Shown piece after piece: positions 1-10,600 of a stretch of 39,416 bases of DNA. Each line of letters begins with the position of its first letter. The stretch's first letter is position 1. Origin of the DNA: Ligilactobacillus agilis DSM 20509 (GTDB lineage Bacteria > Bacillota > Bacilli > Lactobacillales > Lactobacillaceae); contig NZ_AYYP01000058.1 of the NCBI RefSeq assembly GCF_001436215.1, positions 1-39,416 on the forward strand, in the 5' to 3' direction. The notes under the pieces are model-generated. The model saw only the letters and a program-made list of their open reading frames with translations, was not told where the DNA came from and made no database searches. Made by a program: the position numbers and the translations under genes.

Positions 1-54
1 TAGAGCATCTGACTTTTAATCAGAGGGTCGACAGTTCGAGCCTGTCACGACTCA
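1..54 (+). tRNA. tRNA-Lys (TTT), 5' end cut by window
   Basis: Only the 3' part of the tRNA is present, starting in the D-arm. The anticodon arm (stem 8-12/20-24) has a 7-base loop with anticodon TTT at 15-17. The T-arm is at 30-46, and the 3' acceptor strand at 47-53 is followed by discriminator A54. The CCA is not encoded. It is the first visible member of a tRNA array that probably follows an rRNA operon outside the window. Confidence 0.93.
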
Positions 55-106
55 TAGTCATAGCTCTTTGAGATTTATGATGACTCAATAATCACCATAA
101 TGGTAT

Positions 107-179
107 GCCGACTTAGCTCAGTTGGTAGAGCATCTGATTTGTAATCAGAGGGTCGGGCGTTCGAATCGTCTAGTCGGCA
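107..179 (+). tRNA. tRNA-Thr (TGT)
   Basis: A full cloverleaf is visible. The acceptor stem pairs GCCGACT with AGTCGGC and is followed by discriminator A179. The anticodon loop carries TGT. The T-stem (GGGCG with CGTCT) contains two G-U pairs, which is slightly weak but acceptable. CCA is not encoded. It lies 52 bases after the Lys tRNA. Confidence 0.96.
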
Positions 180-182
180 TAT

Positions 183-254
183 GCGGAAGTAGTTCAGTGG
201 TAGAACATCACCTTGCCAAGGTGGGGGTCGCGGGTTCGAATCCCGTCTTCCGCT
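183..254 (+). tRNA. tRNA-Gly (GCC)
   Basis: The acceptor stem pairs GCGGAAG with CTTCCGC (247-253), with discriminator T254. The anticodon loop TTGCCAA gives anticodon GCC. The T-arm has a GCGGG stem. It starts only 3 bases after the Thr tRNA, so the two must be processed from one transcript. Confidence 0.96.
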
Positions 255-264
255 CTTACATTAT

Positions 265-350
265 GCCGGGGTGGCGGAACTGGCAGACGCACAGGACTTA
301 AAATCCTGCGGTGAGTGATCACCGTACCGGTTCGATTCCGGTCCTCGGCA
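265..350 (+). tRNA. tRNA-Leu (TAA)
   Basis: This is a class II tRNA of 86 bases with a long variable arm. The acceptor stem pairs GCCGGGG with CCTCGGC (343-349), with discriminator A350. The anticodon loop CTTAAAA gives anticodon TAA, which reads UUA, one of the commonest leucine codons in this window. Confidence 0.96.
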
Positions 351-367
351 TTTTGTTTTTTATATAT

Positions 368-441
368 GCACCCATAGCGCAACTGGATAGAGTGTCTGAC
401 TACGAATCAGAAGGTTGTAGGTTCGACTCCTACTGGGTGCA
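368..441 (+). tRNA. tRNA-Arg (ACG)
   Basis: The acceptor stem pairs GCACCCA with TGGGTGC and is followed by A441. The anticodon is ACG; its A34 would be edited to inosine by TadA and read CGU/CGC/CGA, the arginine codons favoured by the ribosomal protein genes here. Confidence 0.96.
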
Positions 442-452
442 TTTTTTTATTT

Positions 453-526
453 CGGGAAGTAGCTCAGCTTGGTAGAGCACCTGGTTTGGGACCAGGGGGT
501 CGCAGGTTCGAATCCTGTCTTCCCGA
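453..526 (+). tRNA. tRNA-Pro (TGG)
   Basis: The acceptor stem pairs CGGGAAG with CTTCCCG (519-525), with discriminator A526. The anticodon loop TTTGGGA gives TGG. It is the last tRNA before the terminator at 541-580, so it closes the main array. Confidence 0.96.
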
Positions 527-540
527 TTTTTTATTGCCTT

Positions 541-580
541 AAAGGATTTTCATGAATTTACTTCGTGGAAGTCCTTTTTT
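541..580 (+). terminator. Rho-independent terminator ending the main tRNA array
   Basis: A 16-base arm at 541-556 pairs, with three G-U pairs, with 562-577 around a 5-base loop (557-561), and the structure runs into a T-tract at 575-580. It separates the Pro(TGG) tRNA from the Pro(CGG) tRNA. Confidence 0.85.
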
Positions 581-590
581 GTTATATTGG

Positions 591-598
591 TGTATAAT
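591..598 (+). promoter_or_regulatory. Possible -10 element for tRNA-Pro(CGG)
   Basis: A TATAAT hexamer at 593-598, preceded by TG at 591-592, lies 12 bases upstream of the Pro(CGG) tRNA and just after a terminator. No convincing -35 hexamer is present at the right distance. A separate promoter makes sense because the terminator would otherwise cut this tRNA off, but the call rests on the -10 alone. Confidence 0.4.
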
Positions 599-610
599 AA
601 CTAATATAGA

Positions 611-684
611 CGGGAAATAGCTCAGCTTGGTAGAGCGCCACGTTCGGGACGTGGAAGTCGCAGGTTCAAATCCTGTTTTCCCGA
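611..684 (+). tRNA. tRNA-Pro (CGG)
   Basis: The acceptor stem pairs CGGGAAA with TTTCCCG (677-683), with discriminator A684. The anticodon loop TTCGGGA gives CGG. Its D-arm matches the Pro(TGG) tRNA at 453-526 closely, so the two are paralogues. It lies behind a terminator and may be transcribed on its own. Confidence 0.95.
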
Positions 685-724
685 TAATCAGGGTCTTAAG
701 AGTGCCGGGATGTGACTCAATTTT

Positions 725-754
725 TTGCATTTTATAGACGCTATTGTTTATAAT
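725..754 (+). promoter_or_regulatory. Vegetative promoter of ctsR-clpC
   Basis: TTGCAT at 725-730 and TATAAT at 749-754 are separated by 18 bases. The predicted start is near 761, inside the CtsR operator at 758-774, as expected for a repressor that blocks RNA polymerase. Confidence 0.8.
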
Positions 755-757
755 AAA

Positions 758-774
758 AGTCAACAATAGTCAAA
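758..774 (+). promoter_or_regulatory. CtsR operator (CIRCE-unrelated heptad repeat)
   Basis: AGTCAAC at 758-764 and AGTCAAA at 768-774 form two tandem heptads with a 3-base spacer. This is the layout of the known CtsR box (RGTCAAA-N3-RGTCAAA), with one mismatch in the first heptad. It covers the predicted transcription start of ctsR-clpC, so CtsR should repress its own operon until heat or protein stress releases it. Confidence 0.85.
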
Positions 775-791
775 CAAAGGAAGGTCTTTTT

Positions 792-1310
792 ATGCAGAGT
801 CGCAATATTTCTGATATTATCGAACAGTATTTAAAGGATATTTTAGCGGATTCTCAGCAAATTGAAATTAAGCGTTCCGAAGTAGCAGAGTTATTCAACT
901 GCGTACCTTCACAGATAAACTATGTAATTAAGACGCGTTTTACGATTCCTAACGGTTACTTAGTTCAAAGTAAGCGAGGGGGTGGTGGCTACATCAGAAT
1001 TGCCAAAGTTAATTTGATAGATGATACAGATATTCTTGATGAATTAACCGCTTATATTGGTACTAGTATCAATGCCAGCCGGGGCTTACAGGTAGTCCAA
1101 AGCCTCTATGAAGAAAAAATGATCAGTAGACGTGAGGCTAATTTGATTTTAGCAACCATCGAACGGTCGACTTTAGCTTTTGCTGATAAAAAATTAGAAG
1201 ATGCAGTTCGCGCTAGAATTTTGGTTGGAATTTTAGAACGATTAAGATGCGCTGATTTATCTAAAGAAAGAAGGGATTATGATGGACGAACTATATACTC
1301 CGAGTGCTAA
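792..1310 (+). CDS. ctsR: CtsR, transcriptional repressor of class III heat-shock genes
   Basis: This 172-aa dimeric DNA-binding repressor controls clp protease/chaperone genes. Residues 1-70 form the winged helix-turn-helix domain; the glycine-rich wing is visible as Arg62 followed by Gly63-66, the known thermosensing loop of CtsR. The C-terminal half is the helical dimer/McsB-interaction domain. I chose the ATG at 792 because it follows AAAGGAAGG (776-784) and gives the usual family start MQSRN; an in-frame start at 744 lies inside the promoter. The 3' end overlaps clpC by 29 bases, so translation is probably coupled. mcsA and mcsB, which lie between ctsR and clpC in Bacillus, are absent, so CtsR inactivation must work without McsB. 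Confidence 0.96.
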   Translation: MQSRNISDIIEQYLKDILADSQQIEIKRSEVAELFNCVPSQINYVIKTRFTIPNGYLVQSKRGGGGYIRIAKVNLIDDTDILDELTAYIGTSINASRGLQVVQSLYEEKMISRREANLILATIERSTLAFADKKLEDAVRARILVGILERLRCADLSKERRDYDGRTIYSEC

Positions 1311-3753
1311 CCGCGTCCTGATACTCGCCCAAGAACAGGCGAACTACTTTAAACATCAGGCAATTGGGACAGAGCACCTCTTATTAGCACTGTCCCTCGA
1401 AGAAAATGGTATCGCCAATAAGGTTTTACGGCAAAATGTTATCACAGCAACCGATATTCGAGAAGAAATTGAACGGCTTACGGGCTATGGTAACTTAAGA
1501 AGACAGGCGCCTGATAATTACTTGCCATATTCGCCTAAGGCTAAGGCTGTATTAGAAAAGGCTAAAAACGAAGCAAGTATTCTAAATGCCGCTAAGGTAG
1601 GGACAGAACACATCCTTTTAGCCTTATTGGACGATGAAACGATTGTTTCTTCACGGATTTTAGCTAGTTTAAATGTTGATGTAAAAAGGATTAAGCAGTC
1701 CATTTATCATCAATTAGGGGTTAGTCCTGTCCAAGTTCGGAAAGCTACCCGGGCTAACAACATGAAAAACCAAGAAAAAACTCCAACTTTAGATGAATTA
1801 GCTAGGGACTTAACGGCGATGGCTGCCAATCAAGAGGTAGATCCAGTTGTCGGTAGAGACCAAGAAATTAAACGAGTGATTCAAGTGTTGAGTAGGCGGA
1901 CTAAAAATAATCCAGTTTTACTTGGTGAACCTGGGGTTGGTAAGACCGCCGTGGCTGAAGGCTTAGCTCAAAAGATTGTGTTAGAACAAGTTCCAGATAA
2001 CCTTTTGACCAAGCGGATTATGATGTTAGATATGGGTTCGTTGGTAGCCGGGACAAAGTTTAGGGGTGAGTTTGAAGACCGCCTTAAGAAGATTCTAGAC
2101 GAAATCTACCAAGATGGGAATGTGATTTTATTTATTGATGAACTGCATACCTTAATTGGGGCAGGGGGTGCCGAAGGCGCAATTGATGCTTCCAATATTT
2201 TGAAACCAGCGTTAGCTCGCGGCGAAGTTCAAGTGATTGGGGCAACGACTTTAGATGAATATCAAAAGTATGTCGAATCAGATGCGGCCTTAGAACGGCG
2301 CTTTGCCCGCGTCAACGTCGAAGAACCTACCAAGAAAGTTACGTTTGAAATTTTAACGGGGCTTAGACCACGGTATGAAAAGTTTCATAAGGTAAAATTG
2401 ACCGACGAAGCGTTAAAAGCGGCGGTCGATTATAGTAGCCGTTATATCACCAACCGTTTCTTGCCAGATAAGGCGATTGATTTAATGGACGAATCGGCTG
2501 CCCGGGTTAGAATTGCTCATTCTGAAAAGAAGAGCAAACTTTCAGAAAGCAAGTTAAAACTAGACGAACTTTCCCGAGCTAAAGATGAAGCTTTGCTGCG
2601 TGAAGACTTCGAAGAAGCTGCTAAGCTGCGGAACCAAGAATTAAAATTGCGGCAAAAATTGGCAGAGATGAAGCGGCGTGAGGAAGAAAAAGCTAAGAAA
2701 TTAGAATTTAATATTAAAGTTACCACGCAAGACGTGGCCGGGGTGGTTGCTGATTGGACCGGAGTGCCAGTAACTCAGATGACCAAGACTGAAAGCGAGC
2801 GCCTGATTAACTTGGAAAAGGTTCTTCACGAACGAGTGGTGGGACAAGCAGAGGCTGTCAGCGCTGTAGCTAAGGCAATTAGGCGGGCACGCAGTGGTTT
2901 AAGCGACCCAGGCCGTCCAATTGGTTCCTTCATGTTCTTAGGACCAACTGGTGTGGGAAAGACAGAGTTAGCTAAGGCCTTAGCGCAAGCAATGTTTGGC
3001 GACGAAGATTCAATGATTAGGATTGATATGAGTGAGTACATGGAGAAATACTCCACTAGTCGCCTAGTCGGTTCTCCTCCAGGTTACGTTGGTTATGATG
3101 AAGGTGGCCAATTAACGGAAAAGGTTAGAAATAAACCTTATTCCGTAGTGCTTTTAGACGAGGTTGAAAAGGCACACCCAGATGTGTTTAACATTTTATT
3201 ACAAGTTCTAGACGATGGTTACTTGACTGACTCGAAGGGAAGACGGGTAGATTTTAGAAACACCATCATTATTATGACCTCTAACTTAGGGGCAACTGCC
3301 TTAAGAGATGATAAGGCCGTTGGTTTTGGGGTAGCTAAACCGCGCGACGAGTACGCGGCAATGTCGGCTAAGATTCGCGAAGCTTTAAAGAAGAGCTTCA
3401 GACCGGAATTCTTGAACCGAATTGATGAGATTGTCATCTTCCATTCTCTAGTTAAAGAGGAATTACATGAAATCGTTAAGAAGATGGCTAAGCAAATCGT
3501 GGACCGGTTAGCACAAAAAGATGTGAAATTAAAAATTACACCGGCTGCTATTGATGTTATCGCTAAGGCGGGCTTTGATCCCGAATATGGTGCTAGACCA
3601 ATTAGACGAGCTTTACAAAATAAGGTTGAAGATAAATTGAGTGATGCACTCTTGATGGGCCAAATTGTTCAAGGTGCTACCGTAACCTTGGGAGCTTCGA
3701 AGGGTAAGATAACGTTAAACGTTAAGGAAGCTAGCCCGGTTTCAACCAAATAG
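1282..3753 (+). CDS. clpC: ClpC, HSP100 AAA+ unfoldase
   Basis: This 823-aa ATPase unfolds substrates for the ClpP peptidase and acts in cytoplasmic protein quality control. Visible parts, in order: two Clp_N repeats (about 1-145), first AAA+ module with Walker A GEPGVGKT at 215-222, a linker with a UVR-like segment near 437-456, second AAA+ module with Walker A GPTGVGKT at 554-561, and the C-terminal D2-small domain. Two adjacent ATGs exist (1279 and 1282); 1282 is better spaced from AAGGG (1271-1275) and gives the usual start MDELYTP. It is co-transcribed with ctsR under the CtsR operator and ends at a strong terminator. Confidence 0.97.
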   Translation: MDELYTPSANRVLILAQEQANYFKHQAIGTEHLLLALSLEENGIANKVLRQNVITATDIREEIERLTGYGNLRRQAPDNYLPYSPKAKAVLEKAKNEASILNAAKVGTEHILLALLDDETIVSSRILASLNVDVKRIKQSIYHQLGVSPVQVRKATRANNMKNQEKTPTLDELARDLTAMAANQEVDPVVGRDQEIKRVIQVLSRRTKNNPVLLGEPGVGKTAVAEGLAQKIVLEQVPDNLLTKRIMMLDMGSLVAGTKFRGEFEDRLKKILDEIYQDGNVILFIDELHTLIGAGGAEGAIDASNILKPALARGEVQVIGATTLDEYQKYVESDAALERRFARVNVEEPTKKVTFEILTGLRPRYEKFHKVKLTDEALKAAVDYSSRYITNRFLPDKAIDLMDESAARVRIAHSEKKSKLSESKLKLDELSRAKDEALLREDFEEAAKLRNQELKLRQKLAEMKRREEEKAKKLEFNIKVTTQDVAGVVADWTGVPVTQMTKTESERLINLEKVLHERVVGQAEAVSAVAKAIRRARSGLSDPGRPIGSFMFLGPTGVGKTELAKALAQAMFGDEDSMIRIDMSEYMEKYSTSRLVGSPPGYVGYDEGGQLTEKVRNKPYSVVLLDEVEKAHPDVFNILLQVLDDGYLTDSKGRRVDFRNTIIIMTSNLGATALRDDKAVGFGVAKPRDEYAAMSAKIREALKKSFRPEFLNRIDEIVIFHSLVKEELHEIVKKMAKQIVDRLAQKDVKLKITPAAIDVIAKAGFDPEYGARPIRRALQNKVEDKLSDALLMGQIVQGATVTLGASKGKITLNVKEASPVSTK

Positions 3754-3763
3754 GATTAGTTTG

Positions 3764-3799
3764 AAAAAGACTTTCATTTTTTGATGAAAGTCTTTTTTT
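3764..3799 (+). terminator. Terminator of ctsR-clpC
   Basis: A perfect 14-bp stem (3764-3777 with 3784-3797) with a 6-base loop is followed by a run of Ts to 3799. The rpoB promoter starts four bases later, so the two operons are cleanly insulated. Confidence 0.92.
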
Positions 3800-3802
3800 G
3801 TA

Positions 3803-3831
3803 TTGACAAAAATCTTATTAGTGGCTATAAT
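3803..3831 (+). promoter_or_regulatory. Promoter of rpoB-rpoC
   Basis: The hexamers TTGACA (3803-3808) and TATAAT (3826-3831) are both perfect and separated by 17 bases. The predicted start is near 3838, which gives an untranslated leader of about 215 bases before rpoB. Confidence 0.92.
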
Positions 3832-3837
3832 TGTTAG

Positions 3838-4043
3838 AAGCAAAAACTGTGAATTTAGATGCTTATTATGATCTATTGTCCATAATAAGTGAATGAAGAA
3901 GCAAAAATAGTGAAGGGAAGCTAAGGCTACTGACTCTGTTTTTGGTTTTTTTTTGCCAAAATTCACTGAAAATTTGCGTGAAATTGTATTTGTAACATAA
4001 ATGTAATATTTTCAGTCGTAAATTCGCAGAAATATTTTGAGAG
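3838..4043 (+). ncRNA. Structured rpoB 5' leader, likely Lacto-rpoB RNA motif
   Basis: Seen in sequence: a perfect 9-bp hairpin (CTTATTATG 3862-3870 with CATAATAAG 3881-3889), then a second large hairpin with outer arms ACTGAAAAT 3965-3973 / ATTTTCAGT 4008-4016 and a 10-bp inner stem 3984-3993 / 3997-4006 (four G-U pairs) closed by an AAC triloop. A T-rich stretch (3940-3956) lies between them. The last hairpin has no T-run after it, so it is not a terminator. Established knowledge: a conserved RNA called Lacto-rpoB is described in the 5' UTRs of rpoB in lactic acid bacteria. The match to that family is inferred from position and structure, not from a covariance search. Confidence 0.7.
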
Positions 4044-4052
4044 GTGAACAAC

Positions 4053-7000
4053 TTGGCAGGACACTTAGTAAAATACGGTAAGCACCGTGTACGTAGAAGT
4101 TATTCTCGCATTAAAGAAGTGCTCGATTTACCTAACTTGATTGAAATTCAAACTGACTCCTACAAATGGTTCTTAGATGAAGGTTTACGGGAAATGTTTG
4201 ATGATATCATGCCTATCGAGGATTTCCAAGGTAACTTATCACTTGAATTTGTTGATTATCAATTATTAGAACCTAAGTATACAGTTGATGAAGCACGGGA
4301 ACACGATGCAAACTACTCAGCACCATTGCATGTGACTCTACGTTTAATCAACCATGAAACAGACGAAATTAAATCTCAAGACGTCTTCTTTGGTGATTTC
4401 CCATTAATGACTAAGCAAGGGACATTTATTATCAACGGGGCAGAACGTGTTATTGTTTCCCAATTAGTTCGTTCACCAGGGGTTTATTTCAACTCTGAAT
4501 TAGATAAGAATGGTCGGAAAAACTTTGGCACGACTGTCATTCCTAACCGGGGTGCTTGGTTAGAATATGAAACAGATTCTAAAAACGTGGCTTACGTTCG
4601 AATTGACCGGACCCGGAAGATTCCTTTGACCGAATTAGTTCGGGCTTTAGGGTATGAATCAGATAGCGACATCGTTCAAATCTTAGGGACTGAAAGCGAC
4701 AGCTTAAACCTAACTTTGGAAAAGGATGTTCATAAAAATACTGAGGATTCCCGGGTAGAAGAAGCATTAAAGGACATCTACGAACGCTTACGTCCGGGTG
4801 AACCTAAGACTGCTGATTCATCACGGAGTTTATTAACAGCTCGTTTCTTTGATCCAAAACGTTATGACTTAGCACCAGTTGGTCGTTATAAGATTAACAA
4901 GAAGTTGGATTTAAAGACCCGGTTATTGAACCAACGGTTAGCAGAAACCTTAGTTGATCCTGAAACAGGGGAAATTATCGTTGCTAAAGATGAAGTAATT
5001 GATAAGCGCGTAATGGAAAAATTAGCTCCATACTTGGCTCGTGATGACTTCAAGATGGTTACATTCACCCCATCATCTGAAGGGGTTGTCCAAGAAGATA
5101 TGACTTTACAAATCATCAAGGTTTACTCACAAGTAGACCCTGAACGAGTTGTAAACATGATTGGCAATGGTAACATCTCCATTGACTTTAAACACATTAC
5201 CCCAGCAGATATCTTGGCATCAATGAACTACTTCTTTAACTTACAAGAAGGTATTGGTTCAACTGATGATATTGACCACTTGGGTAACCGGCGGATTCGT
5301 TCAGTTGGTGAATTACTGCAAAACCAATTCAGAATCGGTTTATCCCGGATGGAACGGGTTGTTCGTGAAAGAATGTCAATTCAAGATACAGCTACGGTAA
5401 CCCCACAACAGTTAATCAACATTCGGCCAGTGGTAGCATCAATCAAAGAATTCTTTGGTTCTTCCCAGTTATCACAGTTCATGGATCAAACTAACCCATT
5501 GGGTGAATTGACCCACAAACGTCGTCTGTCAGCCTTAGGGCCTGGTGGTTTGACTCGTGACCGGGCTGGTTACGAAGTGCGGGACGTGCACTATACTCAC
5601 TATGGCCGGATGTGTCCAATTGAAACACCTGAAGGTCCTAACATCGGGTTGATTAACTCCTTGTCATCTTATGCACGGGTTAACCGTTACGGTTTCATTG
5701 AATCTCCTTACCGGCGTGTTTCTTGGGAAACTCACAAGGTTACAGATAAGATTGATTATCTAACTGCCGATGAAGAAGATAACTACATCGTAGCCCAAGC
5801 CAACTCACCATTAAACGATGATGGTTCATTCGTTGACGACGTGGTTATGGCTCGGCACAAGGATGAAAACATCGAAGTTTCAATTGACAAAGTTGACTAC
5901 ATGGACGTTTCTCCTAAGCAAGTAGTTGCTGTTGCGACAGCATGTATTCCATTCTTGGAAAACGATGACTCCAACCGGGCCTTGATGGGGGCCAACATGC
6001 AACGGCAAGCTGTTCCTTTGATTCAACCACACGCACCACTTGTTGGGACTGGGATTGAATATAAGGCTGCCCACGACTCTGGTGATGCTTTAATTTCAGA
6101 ACATGCCGGGGTAGTTGAATACGTTGATGCTCGTGAAGTTCGGGTTCGCCGTGACGATGGTTCTTTAGACAAGTACAAATTGATGAAGTTCCGTCGTTCC
6201 AACGGTGGTAAGAACTACAACCAAACACCAATCGTTAGAGTAGGTGACCGGGTTGATGCTGACGAAGTATTAGCTGACGGTCCATCAATGGAACAAGGTG
6301 AATTAGCCTTAGGTCAAAACCCATTGATTGCCTTCATGACTTGGGATGGTTACAACTTCGAAGATGCGATTGCCATCAACGAACGCCTAGTTAAAGAAGA
6401 TGTTTACACTTCAATTCACATTGAAGAACATGAATCAGAAGCGCGTGACACTAAGTTAGGGCCTGAAGAAATCACTCGTGAAATCCCTAACGTCGGTGAA
6501 GATGCTTTGAAGAACCTCGATGAATTTGGGATTATCCGCATTGGGGCAGAAGTAAAAGACGGCGATATCTTAGTTGGTAAGGTTACTCCTAAGGGAATGA
6601 CTGAATTATCAGCTGAAGAACGGCTCTTGCACGCTATCTTCGGAGAAAAGGCACGTGAAGTACGTGATACTTCTCTACGGGTACCTCACGGTGGTGGCGG
6701 TATCGTCCAAGATGTTAAGATCTTTACCCGCGAAGCAGGCGACGAATTGTCACCAGGTGTTAACCAAATGGTGCGGGTATACATCGCCCAAAAGCGGAAG
6801 TTACAAGTTGGGGATAAGATGGCCGGTCGTCACGGTAACAAGGGGACTGTGTCCGTTGTTATTCCAGAAGAAGATATGCCATTTATGCCTGATGGTACTC
6901 CAATCGATATCATGCTTTCACCAATGGGTGTGCCTTCACGTATGAATATTGGGCAAGTATTAGACTTGCACTTAGGGATGGCTGCTCGTAAATTAGGCAT

Positions 7001-7634
7001 CCACGTTGCTTCTCCTGTTTTTGATGGGGCTCGTGATGAAGATATTTGGGGTGCCTTAAAGGAAGCTGGGTTACCAAGCGATGGTAAGACTGTCCTATAC
7101 GATGGTCGGACTGGTGAAGCCTTCGATAACCGGATTGCCGTTGGGGTTATGTACTACATGAAATTAGCCCACATGGTTGATGATAAGATTCACGCTCGTT
7201 CAATTGGACCTTACTCATTGGTTACTCAACAACCACTTGGTGGTAAGGCTCAATTTGGGGGCCAACGTTTCGGGGAAATGGAAGTTTGGGCCCTAGAAGC
7301 TTACGGGGCTGCTTACACCCTACAAGAAATCTTGACATACAAGTCTGATGACGTTGTTGGACGGGTTAAGACTTACGAAGCAATCGTTAAGGGTGAACAA
7401 ATTCCACAACCTGGTGTGCCAGAATCATTCCGTGTGTTAGTTAAAGAATTACAAGCCTTAGGGTTAGATATGAAAGTACTTGACGCTGACAAGAATGAAA
7501 TCGAACTTCGCGATAAAGAAGACGAAGATGAAGAAGACGGCAACAAGGAAAAGGTTCTTAACTTAAGTAAGATTGAAAAGGCTAAAGCTGAAGAAAAAAA
7601 GACGGCTGAAGCACAAGCACAAAACGAAAAGTAG
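4053..7634 (+). CDS. rpoB: RNA polymerase beta subunit
   Basis: RpoB (1193 aa) forms half of the RNA polymerase active-site cleft. The rifampicin-binding segment around His488 ([10 protein letters not shown], then [11 protein letters not shown]) carries the sensitive, wild-type residues. The C-terminus ends with a highly charged tail of about 40 residues (DEDEEDG then Lys/Glu/Ala-rich), common in lactobacilli. I start at TTG 4053: GAGAGG at 4039-4044 is 8 bases upstream and the product begins MAGHLVKYG as in relatives. A GTG at 4044 is in frame but lies within the ribosome binding site. It is co-transcribed with rpoC, 39 bases downstream. Confidence 0.98.
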   Translation: MAGHLVKYGKHRVRRSYSRIKEVLDLPNLIEIQTDSYKWFLDEGLREMFDDIMPIEDFQGNLSLEFVDYQLLEPKYTVDEAREHDANYSAPLHVTLRLINHETDEIKSQDVFFGDFPLMTKQGTFIINGAERVIVSQLVRSPGVYFNSELDKNGRKNFGTTVIPNRGAWLEYETDSKNVAYVRIDRTRKIPLTELVRALGYESDSDIVQILGTESDSLNLTLEKDVHKNTEDSRVEEALKDIYERLRPGEPKTADSSRSLLTARFFDPKRYDLAPVGRYKINKKLDLKTRLLNQRLAETLVDPETGEIIVAKDEVIDKRVMEKLAPYLARDDFKMVTFTPSSEGVVQEDMTLQIIKVYSQVDPERVVNMIGNGNISIDFKHITPADILASMNYFFNLQEGIGSTDDIDHLGNRRIRSVGELLQNQFRIGLSRMERVVRERMSIQDTATVTPQQLINIRPVVASIKEFFGSSQLSQFMDQTNPLGELTHKRRLSALGPGGLTRDRAGYEVRDVHYTHYGRMCPIETPEGPNIGLINSLSSYARVNRYGFIESPYRRVSWETHKVTDKIDYLTADEEDNYIVAQANSPLNDDGSFVDDVVMARHKDENIEVSIDKVDYMDVSPKQVVAVATACIPFLENDDSNRALMGANMQRQAVPLIQPHAPLVGTGIEYKAAHDSGDALISEHAGVVEYVDAREVRVRRDDGSLDKYKLMKFRRSNGGKNYNQTPIVRVGDRVDADEVLADGPSMEQGELALGQNPLIAFMTWDGYNFEDAIAINERLVKEDVYTSIHIEEHESEARDTKLGPEEITREIPNVGEDALKNLDEFGIIRIGAEVKDGDILVGKVTPKGMTELSAEERLLHAIFGEKAREVRDTSLRVPHGGGGIVQDVKIFTREAGDELSPGVNQMVRVYIAQKRKLQVGDKMAGRHGNKGTVSVVIPEEDMPFMPDGTPIDIMLSPMGVPSRMNIGQVLDLHLGMAARKLGIHVASPVFDGARDEDIWGALKEAGLPSDGKTVLYDGRTGEAFDNRIAVGVMYYMKLAHMVDDKIHARSIGPYSLVTQQPLGGKAQFGGQRFGEMEVWALEAYGAAYTLQEILTYKSDDVVGRVKTYEAIVKGEQIPQPGVPESFRVLVKELQALGLDMKVLDADKNEIELRDKEDEDEEDGNKEKVLNLSKIEKAKAEEKKTAEAQAQNEK

Positions 7635-7673
7635 TTAGTAACAGAGCAATTAATAATAAGGGAGGTCGGTCCT

Positions 7674-10600
7674 TTGATCGATGTCAATAAATTCGATAGT
7701 ATGCAAATCGGCCTAGCTTCATCCGATAAGATTCGTTCATGGTCTTATGGGGAAGTTAGAAAACCAGAAACTATCAACTACCGTACATTGAAACCAGAAA
7801 AAGATGGGCTATTTGATGAAAGAATTTTCGGACCTACAAAAGATTGGGAATGTGCCTGTGGTAGGTATAAGCGGATTCGTTACAAGGGCTTAATCTGTGA
7901 TAAGTGTCACGTTGAAGTTACTCGCTCTAAAGTTCGGCGTGAACGGATGGGTCACATCGAATTGGCTGCACCTGTAACCCACATTTGGTATTTCAAAGGA
8001 ATTCCTAGCCGCATGGGTCTTGTTTTAGATATGAGTCCTCGTGCGTTAGAAGAAGTAATCTACTTTGCTTCTTACGTGGTAACAGACCCAGGTGATACTC
8101 CATTAGAAAAGAAACAGCTAATGACTGAACGCGAATACCGTGAAAAGTCAGCTGAATATCCCGGTAAGTTCAAGGCAGCGATGGGGGCTGAAGCAATTCG
8201 GACTTTATTAAATGACGTTGACCTTGAAAAAGAATGTGCTGAATTAAAAGAAGAATTAAAGGAAGCTACTGGTCAAAAGCGGACTAGGGCAGTGCGGCGC
8301 TTAGACATTTTAGAAGCCTTCTTGAAGTCAGGAAATGATCCTGCTTGGATGGTTATGGATGCAGTTCCAGTTATCCCACCTGATTTACGCCCAATGGTTC
8401 AATTAGAAGGGGGCCGCTTCGCTACTTCTGACTTGAACGACTTATACCGGCGGGTTATCAACAGAAACAATCGTTTACAACGCTTGTTAGACTTACACGC
8501 ACCTGGAATTATCGTTCAAAACGAAAAGCGGATGTTGCAAGAAGCTGTCGATGCCTTAGTGGATAACGGGCGTCGTGGTCGTCCTGTTGTGGGACCAGGT
8601 AATCGCCCACTTAAGTCACTTTCTCACATGCTTAAAGGTAAGCAAGGTCGTTTCCGGCAAAACTTACTTGGGAAGCGGGTTGACTACTCTGGTCGTTCCG
8701 TTATCGACGTTGGTCCTAAGTTAAAACTTAGCCAAATGGGGATTCCTCACGAAATGGCGCTTGAATTGTTTAAACCATTCGTGATGAAAGAATTAGTTCA
8801 ACGTGAAATGGCCTCAAACATCAAGAACGCTAAGCGTAAGATTGACCGCCGTGACGATGATATCTGGGATGTTTTAGAAGAAGTTATCAAGGAACACCCA
8901 GTGCTTTTAAACCGGGCCCCTACGCTTCACCGTTTAGGGATTCAAGCCTTCGAACCAACTTTGGTTGATGGGAAAGCAATGCGGCTTCACCCACTTGCCT
9001 GCGAAGCTTATAACGCCGACTTTGATGGGGACCAAATGGCCATCCACGTTCCATTGTCAGCAGAAGCTCAAGCAGAAGCAAGGTTATTAATGTTAGCTGC
9101 CCACCACATCTTGGCTCCAAAAGATGGGAAGCCAATCATCTCACCATCTCAAGATATGACCATCGGTAACTACTACATTACAATTGAAGAAGCTAACCGT
9201 GAAGGCGAAGGGATGATCTTCAAGGATGTTAACGAAGTGCGGACTGCTTACCAAAACAACTACGTGCACTTGCACACTCGGATTGGTTTGCAAACTGATA
9301 GCTTAGTTAAGGCAGGTAAGCCATTTACTCAATGGCAAAAAGACCGGATTTTAGTAACTACTGCTGGTAAAGCCATCTTTAACGAAATCTTACCAGCTGA
9401 TTTCCCTTACTTGAACGAACCAACAAGTGAAAACTTGACAGGTAAAGTTCCAGACAAGTATTTCTTAGAACCAGGTCAAGACATTCATGAATACTTGGCC
9501 CAAGCACCATTGGTAGGACCATTTAAGTCAGGCTTCTTATCCGATATCATTGCCCAAGTTTACAAGGATTACAAGGTGACAGCAACTGCTGAATTGCTTG
9601 ACCGCATGAAAGACCTTGGTTACTATGAATCAACTAAGTCTGGGTTGACAGTGGGGATTGCCGACGTTACTAATCTTAAGGAAAAACCAGCTATCGTTGA
9701 ACAAGCCCACAAAGAAGTTGCTAACGTTGCTAAGCAATTCCGGCGTGGTTTGATTACCGAAGACGAACGTTACAACAACGTTATTGCTATTTGGAACAAG
9801 GCTAAAGACGACATCCAAAACAAGCTGGTTGAAAACATGGACCCATCTAACCCAATCCAAATGATGAGTGATTCAGGTGCTCGTGGTAACATCTCTAACT
9901 TTACTCAGTTAGCCGGGATGCGTGGTTTGATGGCCGCTCCTAACGGTAAGACAATGGAACTTCCAGTTATCGCCAACTTCCGTGAAGGACTTTCTGTTTT
10001 GGAAATGTTTATTTCTACTCACGGGGCACGTAAGGGGATGACTGATACGGCCTTGAAGACTGCCGACTCTGGTTACTTGACTCGTCGTTTAGTTGATGTT
10101 GCTCAAGATGTTATCATTCGTGAAAAGGATTGTGGGACAGACCGTGGTTTGGATGTCACAGCTATCCGTGAAGGTAACGAAATGATTGAACCACTTTATG
10201 ACCGGATTTTAGGTCGTTACACTATGAAGACCGTTAAGAATCCAGCTACTGGTGAAGTGATTGTTCCAGCTAACGTAATGATTGACGAAGAAATGGCACA
10301 AGCAGTTGTTGATGCTGGCGTTGAAATGGTAACTATTCGCTCAGCCTTCACTTGCAACACGCGTCACGGTGTCTGTGAACACTGCTATGGTCGGAACATG
10401 GCTACTGGTGACGAAGTTGAAGTTGGTGAAGCAGTCGGAACTGTGGCCGCCCAATCAATCGGTGAACCTGGTACTCAGTTAACTATGCGTACCTTCCACA
10501 CTGGGGGGGTTGCCGGTGACGATATTACTCAAGGGCTTCCTCGTGTTCAAGAAATTTTTGAAGCACGTAACCCTAAAGGTCGGGCCCAAATCACCGAAGT

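Noticed and set aside
194-382. Minus-strand 62-aa reading frame across tRNA-Gly and tRNA-Leu
   Set aside because: It is the antisense of tRNA genes; such frames give the familiar spurious EDGIRTRDPHLGK-type peptides. The same holds for the minus-strand frame at 539-766.
744-791. Longer ctsR reading from an ATG at 744
   Set aside because: This start overlaps the -10 and CtsR operator, lies before the predicted transcription start and has no ribosome binding site.
3940-3960. Terminator in the rpoB leader at the long T-run
   Set aside because: The T-run is not preceded by a convincing GC-rich hairpin; TTTTGG/CCAAAA around it would put the Ts in the loop rather than after the stem.
4044-4052. 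GTG 4044 as rpoB start
   Set aside because: It is part of the ribosome binding site GAGAGGTG serving TTG 4053. The same reasoning removed GTG 24074 (rplR) and GTG 25181 (rplO).
5914-6231. Minus-strand 105-aa frame inside rpoB
   Set aside because: Shadow of rpoB; no ribosome binding site or recognisable protein features. Other frames antisense to rpoC (10844-11182), rplN (21485-22078) and secY (25857-26201) were rejected for the same reason.
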